This document shows positions 7,925 to 18,292 of a stretch of DNA of 51,680 bases, one piece after another (position 1 is the first letter of the stretch; each line of letters opens with the position of its first letter). The notes beneath the pieces are model-generated. The model made no database searches. It saw nothing but the letters and a program-made list of their open reading frames with translations, and was not told the DNA's origin. A program made the position numbers and the translations under genes. Source of the DNA: Anaerolinea sp. GTDB taxonomy: Bacteria; Chloroflexota; Anaerolineae; Anaerolineales; Villigracilaceae. The stretch is from NCBI GenBank assembly GCA_020719725.1, contig DYPU01000007.1, positions 1-51,680 on the forward strand, in the 5' to 3' direction.

Positions 7925-10195
7925 ATGGCAAAAATTTCAGTCACCCGCGAAGACGCCCTTGAGTATCACCGTCTCAAAGGCAAACCGGGCAAAATCGAGG
8001 TTGTTCCGACCAAACCGATGGATACACAGCGTGATCTAAGCCTGGCTTATTCGCCCGGCGTGGCCCACCCAGTGTTGGAAATCGAAAAAGACCCTGACCT
8101 GGCCTATGAATATACGTCCAAAGGCAATCTGGTGGCGGTCGTTTCCAACGGAACCGCTATTCTTGGGTTAGGAGACCGAGGCGCGTTGGCAGGAAAACCT
8201 GTCATGGAGGGCAAAGGGGTACTCTTCAAAAAGTTTGCTGATGTAGATGTCTTTGACATTGAAGTAAATAGCCATGACCCCGATGAAATTATCAAAGTTG
8301 TTGCGGCCATCTCGCCCACCTTTGGCGGAATCAACCTGGAAGACATCAAAGCGCCTGAGTGTTTTTATATCGAAGAAACGCTCAAAGGAATGCTCGATAT
8401 TCCAGTCTTTCACGACGATCAGCATGGCACAGCCATCATCTCTTCTGCCGGGCTTGCCAACGCGCTGGAAGTGGTGGGCAAACAACACTCCGAAATACGG
8501 GTGGTCATCAACGGCGCGGGCGCTTCGGCCATTTCGTGCGCCGAGCTTGCCATTCGTTGGGGCATTAAACGTGAAAATATTATGCTGTGTGACACCAAAG
8601 GCGTCGTCTATAAAGGCCGCGCCGAGGGCATGAACAAGTACAAGGATCGCCTGGCGGTTGAAGATAAAGGCCACCGCACCCTGGCAGATGCCATTCAGGG
8701 CGCAGATGTGTTTTACGGGCTTTCAGTTGCCAATGTTCTCACACCCGAAATGGTGAAAACCATGGCCGAACGCCCGATCATCTTTGCTATGGCAAACCCC
8801 GACCCAGAAATCAGGTATGAACTGGCAAAAGAAGCCCGGCCCGACTCGATAGTCGCCACCGGACGCTCAGACTACCCCAATCAGGTCAACAACGTGTTGG
8901 GTTTCCCGTTCATCTTCCGCGGCGCGCTGGATGTACGCGCCCGCGCCATCAACGAAGAAATGAAATTTGCCGCATCGCAAGCGCTCTACAAACTGACCAA
9001 AGAAGATGTGCCCGATTCGGTTTTGCGCGCCTACGGCATGGAAACCATGAAGTTTGGGCCAGAATATATTATTCCAACCCCGCTCGACCCGCGTGTTCTG
9101 CTCTGGGAAGCCCCAGCCGTCGCCAAAGCCGCCATGGATACCGGCGTGGCCCGCAAGAAAATCGATATTGACGAATACCGTGAGCAGCTCGCCTTCCGCC
9201 AAGGCCAGGGCCAGCGTGTGCGCTACTTCATCATGAACAAAGCCCGCGCCAGTAAAGCCACCAAGCGCCTGGTCTTTGGCGAAGGCGAAGAAACCAAGAT
9301 CATCCGCGCCGCCGCCCAGGTCATTGATGAAGGCATCGCCAAACCAATTCTCATTGGCCGCCAGGCCATCATCAGCGAGAAAATCAAAATTCTCAATCTC
9401 AACTTCAAACCCGAGGTGATTGATCCAGATCATTTTGAAAAACTCGAAGCCTACAGCGAAGCCTACTACCACATGCGCCAACGCAAAGGCCTGACAATGG
9501 CCCATGCCGAAAAAATGATTCACGAACCCAACGTGCTTGGCCCCATGATGGTCAAAATGGGCGACGCCGACGCGTTCATCTCCGGCCTGACCTACGAATA
9601 CCCCGAAGTCATCCGCCCGGCCCTGCAAATTCACAGCACCACCAAAGGCACCACAAAAGCCGCCGGTGTCTACTTGATCATTGTCGGCGACAAAACCTAC
9701 CTGTTCACCGACGCCACCGTCAACATTGACCCCAGCGCAGAAGACTTAAGCCAAATCGCCATTCTGGCCGCCGAATTTGCCAAAAAACTGGAGCTTGAAC
9801 CGCGCGTAGCCTTCCTGTCCTTCTCCAACTTTGGCTCCACTCCGCACCCACTCTCAGAAAAAGTACGCAAAGCCGTTGAGTTGACCAGAGCGCGCTGCGA
9901 TTTTGCTGTGGATGGTGAAATGCAGGCCGATACCGCCATTGTGGCCGGCATCATCGAAAATCGCTATCCATTTAGCGCCGTCAAAGACGCCAATGTCCTG
10001 GTCTTCCCGTCGTTGGAAAGCGCCAACATCGCGTACAAACTATTGGCCCGCCTGGGCAACGCCAAAGCCATCGGCCCAATTCTGCTTGGCATGGGTGCCC
10101 CGATTCATGTCCTGCAAACCGGAGACGAGGTCAATGACATCGTCCAGATCGCTGCCGTCGCCGTAATGGACGCCATCAATCGCGGCAAAAAGTAA
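7925..10195 (+). CDS. maeB: NADP-dependent malic enzyme, PTA-like C-terminus
   Basis: Oxidative decarboxylation of malate to pyruvate with NAD(P)+. The 756 residues are full length for the fused type. The malic N-terminal domain (about 15-150) includes YSPGVAHP and the [10 protein letters not shown] motif; the NAD-binding domain (about 160-400) includes FHDDQHGTA and INGAGASA; the rest (about 430-750) is a phosphotransacetylase-like domain that in characterised MaeB proteins is regulatory (acetyl-CoA binding) and not catalytic. An excellent AAAGGAGG lies eight bases before the ATG. It is monocistronic, with its own downstream terminator. NADP preference is inferred from the subfamily. Confidence 0.95.
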   Translation: MAKISVTREDALEYHRLKGKPGKIEVVPTKPMDTQRDLSLAYSPGVAHPVLEIEKDPDLAYEYTSKGNLVAVVSNGTAILGLGDRGALAGKPVMEGKGVLFKKFADVDVFDIEVNSHDPDEIIKVVAAISPTFGGINLEDIKAPECFYIEETLKGMLDIPVFHDDQHGTAIISSAGLANALEVVGKQHSEIRVVINGAGASAISCAELAIRWGIKRENIMLCDTKGVVYKGRAEGMNKYKDRLAVEDKGHRTLADAIQGADVFYGLSVANVLTPEMVKTMAERPIIFAMANPDPEIRYELAKEARPDSIVATGRSDYPNQVNNVLGFPFIFRGALDVRARAINEEMKFAASQALYKLTKEDVPDSVLRAYGMETMKFGPEYIIPTPLDPRVLLWEAPAVAKAAMDTGVARKKIDIDEYREQLAFRQGQGQRVRYFIMNKARASKATKRLVFGEGEETKIIRAAAQVIDEGIAKPILIGRQAIISEKIKILNLNFKPEVIDPDHFEKLEAYSEAYYHMRQRKGLTMAHAEKMIHEPNVLGPMMVKMGDADAFISGLTYEYPEVIRPALQIHSTTKGTTKAAGVYLIIVGDKTYLFTDATVNIDPSAEDLSQIAILAAEFAKKLELEPRVAFLSFSNFGSTPHPLSEKVRKAVELTRARCDFAVDGEMQADTAIVAGIIENRYPFSAVKDANVLVFPSLESANIAYKLLARLGNAKAIGPILLGMGAPIHVLQTGDEVNDIVQIAAVAVMDAINRGKK

Positions 10196-10214
10196 AAAAC
10201 CAGCCAGAACCCTC

Positions 10215-10280
10215 GCCGCAAAAACGCCGAGAGACCGACAAAAGCACCCGTCCGGTATCCCGTGTTTTTGCGGCATTTTA
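10215..10280 (+). terminator. Terminator after maeB
   Basis: Perfect eleven-base arms GCCGCAAAAAC (10215-10225) and GTTTTTGCGGC (10264-10274) enclose a loop that itself contains a short CCG-type hairpin, and are followed by ATTTTAAA. Confidence 0.6.
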
Positions 10281-10323
10281 AATCACCTGCCAGCAAACCT
10301 AAAAAGACTGCCCCCAATTGTGC

Positions 10324-10338
10324 TAAAATAATCGTGTG
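10324..10338 (+). promoter_or_regulatory. Extended -10 placing +1 at the GTG start
   Basis: TGCTAAAAT (extended -10, hexamer 10324-10329) lies so close to the GTG at 10336 that the expected transcription start falls on the start codon. No ribosome binding site is visible, which suggests a leaderless message. There is no recognisable -35. Confidence 0.35.
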
Positions 10339-10761
10339 AACAAAAAACTCCCCATCCCCCAGCCCAACCGGGCCAGCTATCTAAGACATAAGCGCGAAAC
10401 CAACCGCCAGATACTACTTCCTGTCCTATTGAGCAGCCTAGTAATTTTGGCCTTATTTGCGCTGATAGCCTACGCCACGTTCACCCCCACCGGAAATGTC
10501 ACCCGCTGGGCCGCCATCTCAACCATCTGGATTATCATCCCCGTCATGATTTTCATGCTCATTGGGCTGGCCCTGCTCGTAGCAATGGTCTACGGAATGC
10601 GCCGCCTGCTACAAATCACCCCCGACTACACCGGCGCAGCCCAAGAATATGTTTTACGCATCACCGCCAAAATTCAATGGTATACCCAAGAATTCACCCA
10701 ACGCATTCTACGCTTTCGGGCCTGGGTGGATACCCTGCAAGCCCTGCTAAAACGCAAATAA
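10336..10761 (+). CDS. Small two-helix membrane protein
   Basis: A 141-residue protein of unknown function. After a basic N-terminus (about 1-25) there are two hydrophobic helices (about 33-53 and 65-90), then an amphipathic C-terminal tail (about 100-141) rich in Arg, Tyr and Gln. The start is GTG with no ribosome binding site, and an extended -10 lies immediately upstream. It is followed after 33 bases by another small membrane protein and could be co-transcribed with it. I recognise no family and infer no function beyond inner-membrane location. Confidence 0.65.
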   Translation: MNKKLPIPQPNRASYLRHKRETNRQILLPVLLSSLVILALFALIAYATFTPTGNVTRWAAISTIWIIIPVMIFMLIGLALLVAMVYGMRRLLQITPDYTGAAQEYVLRITAKIQWYTQEFTQRILRFRAWVDTLQALLKRK

Positions 10762-10794
10762 ACCGCCAGCGCACCCCGCATCCCGGAGAAACCC

Positions 10795-11016
10795 ATGCCA
10801 CAAAAAGCAGAAATCATCAAAACCACCAATAATACCCGCACCCTCCTGAGCGGTGCACTCATCGGAGCCGCCACCGGGCTAATCGCCGCCATGTTAATGG
10901 CCCGGCGAGCCGAAAAGCAAGAAAAAGAATCCGCAATCACCCCCACCGAGGGCATCAAACTTGGACTGCTGGTCTTTGGCCTGCTACGCGCCATCTCATC
11001 GCTTGGCGACGACTAA
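10795..11016 (+). CDS. Small membrane protein
   Basis: A 73-residue protein. A Gly/Ala-rich helix (LLSGALIGAATGLIAAMLM, about 17-36) is followed by a highly charged stretch (RRAEKQEKES) and a second weakly hydrophobic segment ending AISSLGDD. The helix with its GxxxG-like spacing resembles YtxH-type small membrane proteins, but the match is too short to name. A GGAG ribosome binding site precedes the ATG. Its last 21 bases overlap the 3' end of rlmI on the opposite strand, with no terminator between them. Confidence 0.6.
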   Translation: MPQKAEIIKTTNNTRTLLSGALIGAATGLIAAMLMARRAEKQEKESAITPTEGIKLGLLVFGLLRAISSLGDD

Positions 11017-12204
11017 CCCACCCCTCACGCACACCAGGCCCTTCAAATACGCCCCCTCAGGAAAATGGATCGAAACCGGATGATCTGGCCCCTGCGCCAT
11101 ATACTCCACAATCTGAGCCTCCACCCCCGCATCCAGCGCCGCCGAAGCAACAATCTTCTGAAACAGAGCCGCATCAATCCCACCCGAACACGAAAAAGTC
11201 GTCAAAATGCCACCAGGCCGCAGCAGCTTGAAAGCCAATCGATTAATATCCTTATACCCGCGTGCAGCCTTCTCAGCCTGAGCGGCAGTCGGCGCAAATT
11301 TTGGCGGATCGAGGACGATCAGATCCCAGGAACGATTCTGATCTCGGAATTTACGCAACGCTGTAAAGACATCCGCTTCGAGCCATTCCAACCCTTCGGC
11401 CTGAATCCCGTTTAGCGCGGCATTTTCCTGCCCGGCTACGAGCGCATCCGCTGAGGTATCTACCGAAACCACGCTTTTTGCCCCACCCCTGGCGGCGTGA
11501 ATACTAAACCCACCTGTATAGCAAAAACAATTCAACACATCCCGGCCCGCAGCCAATTGCCCAACCCGGTTGCGATTGGCGCGCTGGTCGAGGTAGAACC
11601 CGGTCTTATGGCCGGTGGCAATATCGACAGTGAATTTCAGGCCGTATTCCTGAATGACTATGCGCGAATCGATAACTAGACCGCGTAACAGGCCAGTACG
11701 AGGCTGTAACCCTTCCAACTCGCGCACATCGGCATCAGAGCGCTCATAAATGGCGCGAACCCCAGTCAGTTCTAGCAGCAGATCGGCCAGGGTCTCGCGC
11801 CAAAATTCACTGCCAGCCGTCAACACTTGCAGGACGAGCACATCCCCATAACGATCAACGACCAGACCAGGAATTTGGTCAGATTCGGCGTGGACGAGGC
11901 GAAATGCATCTGAAGCGGCAGCCAGGCCAGGGGTTGCGCGTCGTGCGAGCGCAGCCGCAAGCCTCCGCCGGAAAAATTCGACATCAACGGCCTCATCCGG
12001 GTCAAATGTCCAAACCCGCGCCCGAATTTGGGAGGCCGGTGAATAGGCGGCACGCGCCAGAAATGCGCCATCAGCAGCGCGCACATCGACCGTTGCACCA
12101 GGGGCCGGGTCACCGTTGAGTTGTCCAATTGCGCCCGAAAAAACCCACGGGTGGCGGCGCAGCAGCGATTTTTCACGTCCAGGTTTTAGTATAAGAGAGG
12201 CCAT
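10996..12204 (-). CDS. rlmI: 23S rRNA m5C1962 methyltransferase-like protein
   Basis: SAM-dependent class I methyltransferase of the RlmI (YccW) group, 402 residues, normal length. There is an N-terminal PUA domain (about 1-75, starting LILKPGREKSLLRRHPWVFSGAI), a linker beta-barrel (about 80-180), and a Rossmann domain with the SAM motif VLNCFCYTGGFSIHAARGGA, an acidic residue in SVDTS, and the catalytic-region LDPPKF and FSCSGG motifs. It would methylate C1962 of 23S rRNA, or a close equivalent; site specificity is inferred from the family. It overlaps the 3' end of the small membrane protein gene on the other strand. No operon partner is seen. Confidence 0.9.
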   Translation of the reverse strand: MASLILKPGREKSLLRRHPWVFSGAIGQLNGDPAPGATVDVRAADGAFLARAAYSPASQIRARVWTFDPDEAVDVEFFRRRLAAALARRATPGLAAASDAFRLVHAESDQIPGLVVDRYGDVLVLQVLTAGSEFWRETLADLLLELTGVRAIYERSDADVRELEGLQPRTGLLRGLVIDSRIVIQEYGLKFTVDIATGHKTGFYLDQRANRNRVGQLAAGRDVLNCFCYTGGFSIHAARGGAKSVVSVDTSADALVAGQENAALNGIQAEGLEWLEADVFTALRKFRDQNRSWDLIVLDPPKFAPTAAQAEKAARGYKDINRLAFKLLRPGGILTTFSCSGGIDAALFQKIVASAALDAGVEAQIVEYMAQGPDHPVSIHFPEGAYLKGLVCVRGGLVVAKR

Positions 12205-12250
12205 AGGCCGAGTTTATCATTAAAAGGCCCTGGAAAAGGCTGGCGAGTAG

Positions 12251-12259
12251 TGCTATACT
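12251..12259 (+). promoter_or_regulatory. Extended -10 promoter for 12279 gene
   Basis: TGCTATACT is an extended -10 element with no clear -35. The predicted start is near 12266, just ahead of the AGGAG ribosome binding site of the 12279 gene. Confidence 0.45.
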
Positions 12260-12278
12260 TTTTTCAGGAGAATAGCTC

Positions 12279-12626
12279 ATGTCGGATGAACAGGAAAAAC
12301 TAAAACGACTGCGCGAGCGTCAACTGGCGGCCCGCGACCCACTGGTAAAAACTCGCAAGCTCCAACAATTTAGCGCCGAACGCGAGCGCGGCCTGGACAA
12401 AAGTGTTTCTTTGCGACAAGCCTGGCAAACTATTCCGCGAGTCTGGCGCTCGGCGCTTTGGGCGTTTCTTTTGGGCGGGTTGACCCTGGCAGTGCTATCC
12501 ACCTTTCTGCCGACTCTTTGGGCAGTTTTGGGAGCGGTGGGGCTGGCTCTGGGTTTTCTGATTTTTGCAATTGTTCTGGATAATGCGCTGGATACACGCG
12601 ACGAGATTAAACGACTGACAAAGTGA
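12279..12626 (+). CDS. Small membrane protein, two helices
   Basis: A 115-residue protein. The first 60 residues are very basic and charged, probably cytoplasmic and partly helical, followed by two hydrophobic segments (about 67-85 and 87-105) and a short charged tail (DTRDEIKRLTK). An AGGAG ribosome binding site lies before the ATG and an extended -10 promoter just upstream. It is followed by a strong hairpin terminator. No family recognised; function unknown. Confidence 0.65.
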   Translation: MSDEQEKLKRLRERQLAARDPLVKTRKLQQFSAERERGLDKSVSLRQAWQTIPRVWRSALWAFLLGGLTLAVLSTFLPTLWAVLGAVGLALGFLIFAIVLDNALDTRDEIKRLTK

Positions 12627-12633
12627 GCGAAAA

Positions 12634-12680
12634 CCATACAAAAAGCCGTTGCGCTGGGAACGCAACGGCTTTTTGTATGG
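12634..12680. terminator. Rho-independent terminator, perfect 20-base arms
   Basis: Perfect inverted repeat (12634-12653 with 12661-12680, loop of seven) with an A-tract in the left arm and a T-tract in the right. It ends the 12279 transcript and separates it from the YczE-like gene; the symmetry makes it work in both directions. Confidence 0.9.
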
Positions 12681-12718
12681 GGACATGGTATGATGCTCTG
12701 TCTTTAAAAAGGAGTTTT

Positions 12719-13360
12719 ATGTTTAAACCTGTTCGTTGGAATACTTTTTTACGCAATTTTTTCAGGATAGAGCTGGGCTTGGGGTTGTTTGGCGTTGCAA
12801 TTGCCATGATGATTCGGGCCAATCTTGGAACCAGCGCCTGGGCGGTGTTGGAAGTGGCCCTTTCAAAAATTTTCAATATTACACCAGGCACGACCATGGT
12901 ATTGGTCGGTTTTGTAGTGCTGGCCGTGGCACTGGCTGCGCGCGAACAGATTGGCTGGGGCACACTGGCAAATATTTTGAGCATTGGCCCGTGGGAAGAC
13001 CTGGCGCTGGGAATTATTCCACCCATTGATGGAAATTTACCCCTACAAGTTGCCATGCTGCTGCTTGCAATTGGAATGATGGGACTGGGCAGCGCCATCT
13101 ACATTGGAGTGGATGCGGGCGCAGGGCCGCGCGATACACTAATGTTAGCCATTAAGCGCCGGGCCGGTTGGAGCATCCGCGCCGCGCGCGGCAGCATTGA
13201 GGTGACCGTGGTCACAATTGGCTGGCTTTTGGGCGGCCCGGTGGGGATTGGAACATTGGTTTTTGCATTATTGATTGGGCCTGCGGTACAAACCGGGTTT
13301 AAACTTCTCAAAGTAGAATCACATAAGCCAAATGAAGCGCAAGCCGTGTTTGAAGATTGA
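12719..13360 (+). CDS. YczE/YitT-like membrane protein
   Basis: A 213-residue integral membrane protein of the YczE (YyaS) group. It has about five hydrophobic segments and the family's conserved small-residue motifs: an N-terminal GLGLFGVAIAMMIRANLGTSAW, then TPGTTMVLVGF, IGVDAGAGPRDTLM and a C-terminal GPVGIGTLVFALLIGPAVQ. I chose the ATG at 12719 (AGGAG upstream); a longer reading would start in the terminator. Function in the family is poorly defined. No related gene adjoins it. Confidence 0.8.
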   Translation: MFKPVRWNTFLRNFFRIELGLGLFGVAIAMMIRANLGTSAWAVLEVALSKIFNITPGTTMVLVGFVVLAVALAAREQIGWGTLANILSIGPWEDLALGIIPPIDGNLPLQVAMLLLAIGMMGLGSAIYIGVDAGAGPRDTLMLAIKRRAGWSIRAARGSIEVTVVTIGWLLGGPVGIGTLVFALLIGPAVQTGFKLLKVESHKPNEAQAVFED

Positions 13361-13490
13361 TAAAATTCGCTTGCGCGCGTGGTTGTAATACCGGCCTCCC
13401 CCCGCTAGCGCAACGAAATAAGCTTTCGGCTGTTTCTGCTTACTGAATATTTACCCATCACCGAATACTTCCTATCATTGGAGCTTCTTT

Positions 13491-15548
13491 ATGCAAAAAA
13501 CTGGCCCTGGCAAAAGCCATCCACTCGGCGCAACCATTCACCCCGACGGAGTCAATTTTAGTATTTTTTCAAAAAATGGAACAGTAGTCGAACTGCTATT
13601 GTTTGAGCAAGTCGAATCTAAAAAACCATCCCATATCTTTCAGTTAAATCCCATTGAAAACCGAACCGGGCACTACTGGCACATCTGCGTCAACAACATT
13701 AGCGCCGGGCAGTTATACGCCTGGCGTGTTCAAGGGAATTTTCTACCCAAAGAAGGGCTGCGTTTTGATAAAGACAAAGTTCTGCTGGACCCTTACGGAC
13801 ACGGAGTAGCGGTTGGAAAAAACTATCAGCGCCAGGCGGCCTGCTGGCAGGGTGAAAATCTTGCTTCCTGTATGAAAAATGTGGTCGTAGACCCTCGCGC
13901 CTACGACTGGGAAGATGATGTACCACTCAAAACACCCATCTCACAAAGTATCATTTACGAAATGCACGTCGGCGGATATACCCGCCACCCCAACTCTGGC
14001 GTGGCCTCCGAAAAACGCGGCACATACGCCGGTCTGATGGAAAAAATCCCCTACTTGAAAGCGCTGGGCATCAGCGCAGTAGAATTGTTACCAGTCTTTC
14101 AATTTGACGAGCAAGATGCTCCCCCCGGCCTAAAAAATTACTGGGGCTACAGCACCGTTTCATTTTTTGCGCCACACGCCGGGTACAGTTCACGCACCGA
14201 CCCGCTTGGCCCAGTGGATGAATTCCGCGACATGGTTAAAGCCCTGCATAAAGCTGGCATTGAAGTTATTCTGGATGTAGTCTTTAACCACACCGCCGAA
14301 GGCGGCGCAGATGGGCCAACCCTTAGCTTTCGCGGGCTGGAAAATAGCACCTATTATATGCTGGATGAAGACCGCGCCCATTATGCCAACTTCTCGGGCT
14401 GTGGCAATACGCTGAACGCCAACCACGCCATCGTGCGGCGCATGATTATCGACAGCCTGCATTACTGGGTGCAGCAAATGCACGTGGATGGCTTTCGTTT
14501 CGACCTGGCTTCCATTCTCTCACGCGGAGAACATGGTTCGCCGCTCAAAAATCCCCCTTTATTGTGGGATATCGAATCTGACCCAGTGCTGGCCGGAACC
14601 AAACTGATCGCTGAAGCCTGGGACGCGGGTGGGCTATACGAAGTAGGTAATTTTTTGGGCGATTTCTTCATGGAATGGAACGGCCATTTCCGCGATGACG
14701 TGCGCAGCTTTTGGAAAGGTGACGCTGGGACTGTGCGACGCATTGCAGCCCGGCTTTTTGGCAGCCCCGATTTGTACAGCCACGAAGAACGCGAGCCAGA
14801 ACAAAGCGTAAATTTTATTTCCTGTCATGATGGCTTCACGCTCAATGACTTGGTCTCCTACAATATAAAACACAACGAAGCCAATGGTGAACGCAACCGA
14901 GATGGCAGCGATTACAACCTAAGTTGGAATTGCGGCGAAGAAGGCCCCTCGCACAACCCCGCCATAGAACACCTGCGCAACCAACAAGTAAAAAACTTTC
15001 TGGCAACCACCCTGCTCTCACTCGGCACACCCATGATTTCCATGGGCGACGAAGTTCGGCGCACCCAAAATGGAAACAACAACGTTTACGCCCAAGACAG
15101 CGAAATAAGCTGGTTCGATTGGAGTCTGCTGGAAAAACATGCCGATATTTTGAGTTTCACCAAAAAACTGGTCAACCTGCGGCTCAACCTGTCTTTTACC
15201 CAACGCCCCACCCGCGAAATTTCGCTCAATCAACTTTTACGAGTCTTTCCAGCCACCTGGCACGGCGTTCAACTAAAAAAAACCGATTGGGCCGAATACT
15301 CTCACAGCCTGGCTGTCACAGTTCGCAGCCTGTCACAGCGCCGCCTGTATCACATCATTCTGAACAGTTACTGGGAACCGCTCGAATTTGAACTGCCGCT
15401 CTGGAATCTGGAAAATGGCTGGCGGCGCGTCCTCGATACATCTCAGAGCGCGGCTGAAGACCTGCTCCCGATCGAAAACGCGCCGCTTGTCAACGCAACC
15501 AGCTACTTGGCCCAACCCCGCAGCCTGATAGTGCTTATTACCGATTAA
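13491..15548 (+). CDS. glgX: Glycogen debranching enzyme (isoamylase type)
   Basis: GH13 enzyme that hydrolyses alpha-1,6 branches of glycogen or limit dextrins, 685 residues, full length. The N-terminal CBM48 domain begins PLGATIHPDGVNFSIFSKNG. GH13 motifs follow: DVVFNHTAEG, GFRFDLA with the nucleophile Asp337, LIAEAWD with the acid/base Glu375, and SCHDGFT with Asp447. GNNNVYAQD before the C-terminal beta domain is typical of GlgX/TreX. GGAG lies about ten bases before the ATG. It stands alone, and its last 11 bases overlap the reconstructed end of the cation ATPase on the minus strand. No other glycogen genes are in the window. Confidence 0.93.
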   Translation: MQKTGPGKSHPLGATIHPDGVNFSIFSKNGTVVELLLFEQVESKKPSHIFQLNPIENRTGHYWHICVNNISAGQLYAWRVQGNFLPKEGLRFDKDKVLLDPYGHGVAVGKNYQRQAACWQGENLASCMKNVVVDPRAYDWEDDVPLKTPISQSIIYEMHVGGYTRHPNSGVASEKRGTYAGLMEKIPYLKALGISAVELLPVFQFDEQDAPPGLKNYWGYSTVSFFAPHAGYSSRTDPLGPVDEFRDMVKALHKAGIEVILDVVFNHTAEGGADGPTLSFRGLENSTYYMLDEDRAHYANFSGCGNTLNANHAIVRRMIIDSLHYWVQQMHVDGFRFDLASILSRGEHGSPLKNPPLLWDIESDPVLAGTKLIAEAWDAGGLYEVGNFLGDFFMEWNGHFRDDVRSFWKGDAGTVRRIAARLFGSPDLYSHEEREPEQSVNFISCHDGFTLNDLVSYNIKHNEANGERNRDGSDYNLSWNCGEEGPSHNPAIEHLRNQQVKNFLATTLLSLGTPMISMGDEVRRTQNGNNNVYAQDSEISWFDWSLLEKHADILSFTKKLVNLRLNLSFTQRPTREISLNQLLRVFPATWHGVQLKKTDWAEYSHSLAVTVRSLSQRRLYHIILNSYWEPLEFELPLWNLENGWRRVLDTSQSAAEDLLPIENAPLVNATSYLAQPRSLIVLITD

Positions 15549-18229
15549 TTGCAACCCGCTTGCTGGCTTCAATCACCACAAACACCAGTAACCCGGCACC
15601 AAACACAATTAATAAATCTATTAGCCCAAGCGATGTAACCGCAAAAAACTGCGCCAATGGCGGAACATACAACACCATCAGCTACAAGACTGTCACCAAA
15701 ACAGCCATCCCCAACAAAAGCGGATTACTCGTCAGCCCCAGCGCAAAAATCGAAGCGCGATTCGAGCGGCTGGCAAGCGCCTGCCCAACCTGCGCAAAAG
15801 CCAAAGATGTGAAAATCATCGTCTGCCAGGCCGGGCTGCCCGAAAAATAATACCAGGCCCCCAATCCCAGGCCAATTGCGCCGATCAGCAGCCCCACCCA
15901 AACCGTCTGAGCGCCAGCCCCACGACTGAAAACCCCTTCGGTCGGAGCATAAGGCGCGCGTTTCATGGTATCGGCTTCCGATCTCTCTACCCCCAGCCCC
16001 AGGCCCAATAAACCATCGGTCAACAAATTTAGCCAGAGCATCTGTAACGGCAAAAGCGGAATAGGCTTGCCCAAAAACGGCGCAATCAACATCACCAGCA
16101 CCTTGCCAATGTTCCCAGCCACACTAAAGCGTACAAATTTACGAATATTGTCATAAATTGTGCGCCCTTCCTGCACAGCGGCCACAATTGTGGCAAAGTT
16201 ATCATCCAATAAAACCAAATCACTGGCTTCCTTGGAAACATCCGTACCGGTAATGCCCATCGCCACGCCAATATTGGCGCGCCGCAGCACCGGAGCATCA
16301 TTCACCCCGTCACCCGTCATCGAAACAATCTGACCGCGCTCCTGCAAGGCCTGCACAATCTTAATCTTATGCTCTGGCGAAACCCGCGCAAAAACATTCA
16401 CATCTTCCACAACCGACTTCAACTCGTCAAAAGACATCCGCTCCAATTCTGAGCCGGTGATAGCTTTACCATTGGCTGAAATCCCCAATTCTCGCGCAAT
16501 TTCCAGCGCCGTCAGCGGGTGATCACCGGTAATCATCACCGTCCGAATTCCTGCGCTCGCGGTCAGCCCAATCGCATCTTTCACCTCGGCCCGCGGCGGG
16601 GCGATCATGCCAAACAAGCCCACAAACGTCAATTCATTTTCTATGTCCAGCGGATTGGGAACTTCAGCCAGCGCCCGAAACGCTACCCCTAAAACGCGCA
16701 TTCCTTTGGCTGCCAGGCTGGCATTGGCCGATTCAATCCGACCCTTTAGCCCGGCTTCCATTATTTCAGCTTTTCCATTCACCCAAACATGAGAAGAAAC
16801 CGCCAGCAAGCCATCCACCGCGCCTTTGGTAAAAACCAGGTGCGTTACCGGGCTTTCCGACAGACCAACAATACGATTAATGGCTGGGAAACCCGGCTGC
16901 GCGGGTAAACGATGAACCGTACTCATACGTTTACAGTCGCTATCAAAAGGCACTTCGGCCACACGCGGAAAGCTCACGTCCAGCGTGTCCTTCCAAAAGC
17001 CAAGTTTTACTGCCGCCACCACCAGCGCCCCTTCAGTGGGGTCGCCCAAAGTGTGATAATGCCCGTCACCCTGTTCAATGAGCCTGGCGTCATTACACAA
17101 AGCGCCGCCCATCGCCAACAACGAGAGCGGTTCATCCTCGGCAGCCAGCTGGGCCTGGTCTCGATCTCCCTCGGTTACTTGAACAGAACCATCCCGCTCC
17201 ATCGCCTCTGTCAAATCAACAAAATGGCCGGCCACATCCAAAACCACCACGGTCATACGATTTTCGGTCAAGGTTCCGGTCTTATCCGAGCAAATCACCG
17301 TCACCGAACCAAGCGTTTCAACCACCGGTAATTTGCGGATGAGGGCTTTACGCGCCAACATGCGCTGTGCGCCGAGCGCCAGAGTAATGATCACAACAGC
17401 GGGCAGCCCTTCGGGAACGATGGCAACCGCCACGCTGACAGCCGTCAGTAGCATGTGACGCAGTTCGTCACCGCGATACAACCCGATTACAAAAATTAGC
17501 CCGGCGATGACCACGCCTACCACCGCCAAAGTCTTGCCTAATTTATCTTAGCCGTTGCTGAAGGGGAGTTTCTTCTTGTGGAACCTGTTGAATCAGGTTG
17601 GCAATTTTGCCCAGCTCAGTTTGCATCCCAATTGCCACTACCAGGGCCAGGCCGCGCCCCTGGCTGACGATGGTTCCCATGTAGCCCATGTTGCGCCGGT
17701 CTCCCAACGGTAATTCCGCCATCGAAAGGGGCGCAGTAGATTTTTGCGTGGGTTCCGATTCGCCGGTGAGGGCCGCTTCCTGCACCCGCAGGTTGCCCGC
17801 TTCGAGTTGAATCACATCGCCCGGAACGAGTTCACGGGCCGAGAGTTCGGTCAGCTTGCCATCGCGCAGAACGCGCACTGTAGGCACAGAGAGTTTTTTT
17901 AGGGCGGCGATGGCTTGTTCGGCGCGGTATTCTTGCACAAAGCCCAAAAGAGCATACAGCAGTACAATCGCGCCGATGGCGATGGCGTTTTTGGCATCGC
18001 CCAGAAAAGCCGCGATGACTGCGGCGGCGATCAGAATCAGGACCATTGTAGCTGTCAGTTGTTCCCACAAAATTTGCAGGGGGGTGCGACCATTTTTTTC
18101 AAGCGGTTCGTTGGGGCCGCTTTCAGACTGGCGTTTGGCCGCTTCTACGGTGGACAGGCCCAGGGTGGGGTTGGATTTGAAATGCCGCAGTGCGGATTCG
18201 CTATCCAGGGTGTACCAGTTGGTCGTCAT
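15538..18229 (-). pseudogene. Cation-transporting P-type ATPase, disrupted
   Basis: P2-type ATPase (Ca2+/Mn2+ group), about 890 codons if repaired. Domains are in order: N-terminal cation domain, two helices, actuator domain with LTGES, phosphorylation motif CSDKTGTLT, hinge GDGVNDAPVL, and C-terminal helices. Three lesions are visible. (a) An in-frame gap in the actuator domain: LEAGN joins directly to LRVQEAALTGES near 17790-17797, missing the usual PADGR-type stretch of about 13-14 residues. (b) One extra base at about 17548: the frame ends QQRLR and stops, while the next frame continues DKLGKTLAVVGVV. (c) An in-frame TAG at 15684-15682 where Gln is expected, after which LMVLYVPPLAQFFAVTS and the last helices continue to a TAA at 15538. 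The start at 18229 has an AGGA site. A Mn2+ riboswitch precedes it, so the cargo was probably manganese. Confidence 0.88.
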
Positions 18230-18255
18230 GAGGATCCTTTTCCTTTTTCTGTGGC

Positions 18256-18292
18256 AAAAATAAAAGACCACCGCCATAAGTGGCGATGGTCT
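18256..18292 (-). terminator. Riboswitch expression-platform terminator
   Basis: Minus-strand stem AGACCATCGCC / GGCGGTGGTCT (one G-U pair, loop ACTTAT) followed by TTTATTTTT. Its 5' arm reuses the AGACCAUC that closes stem P1 of the aptamer, so aptamer folding and termination are mutually exclusive. Confidence 0.85.

Noticed and set aside
15682-15684. TAG read as an amino acid in the ATPase
   Set aside because: TAG closes several other genes in this window at their natural ends, so reassignment is not supported.
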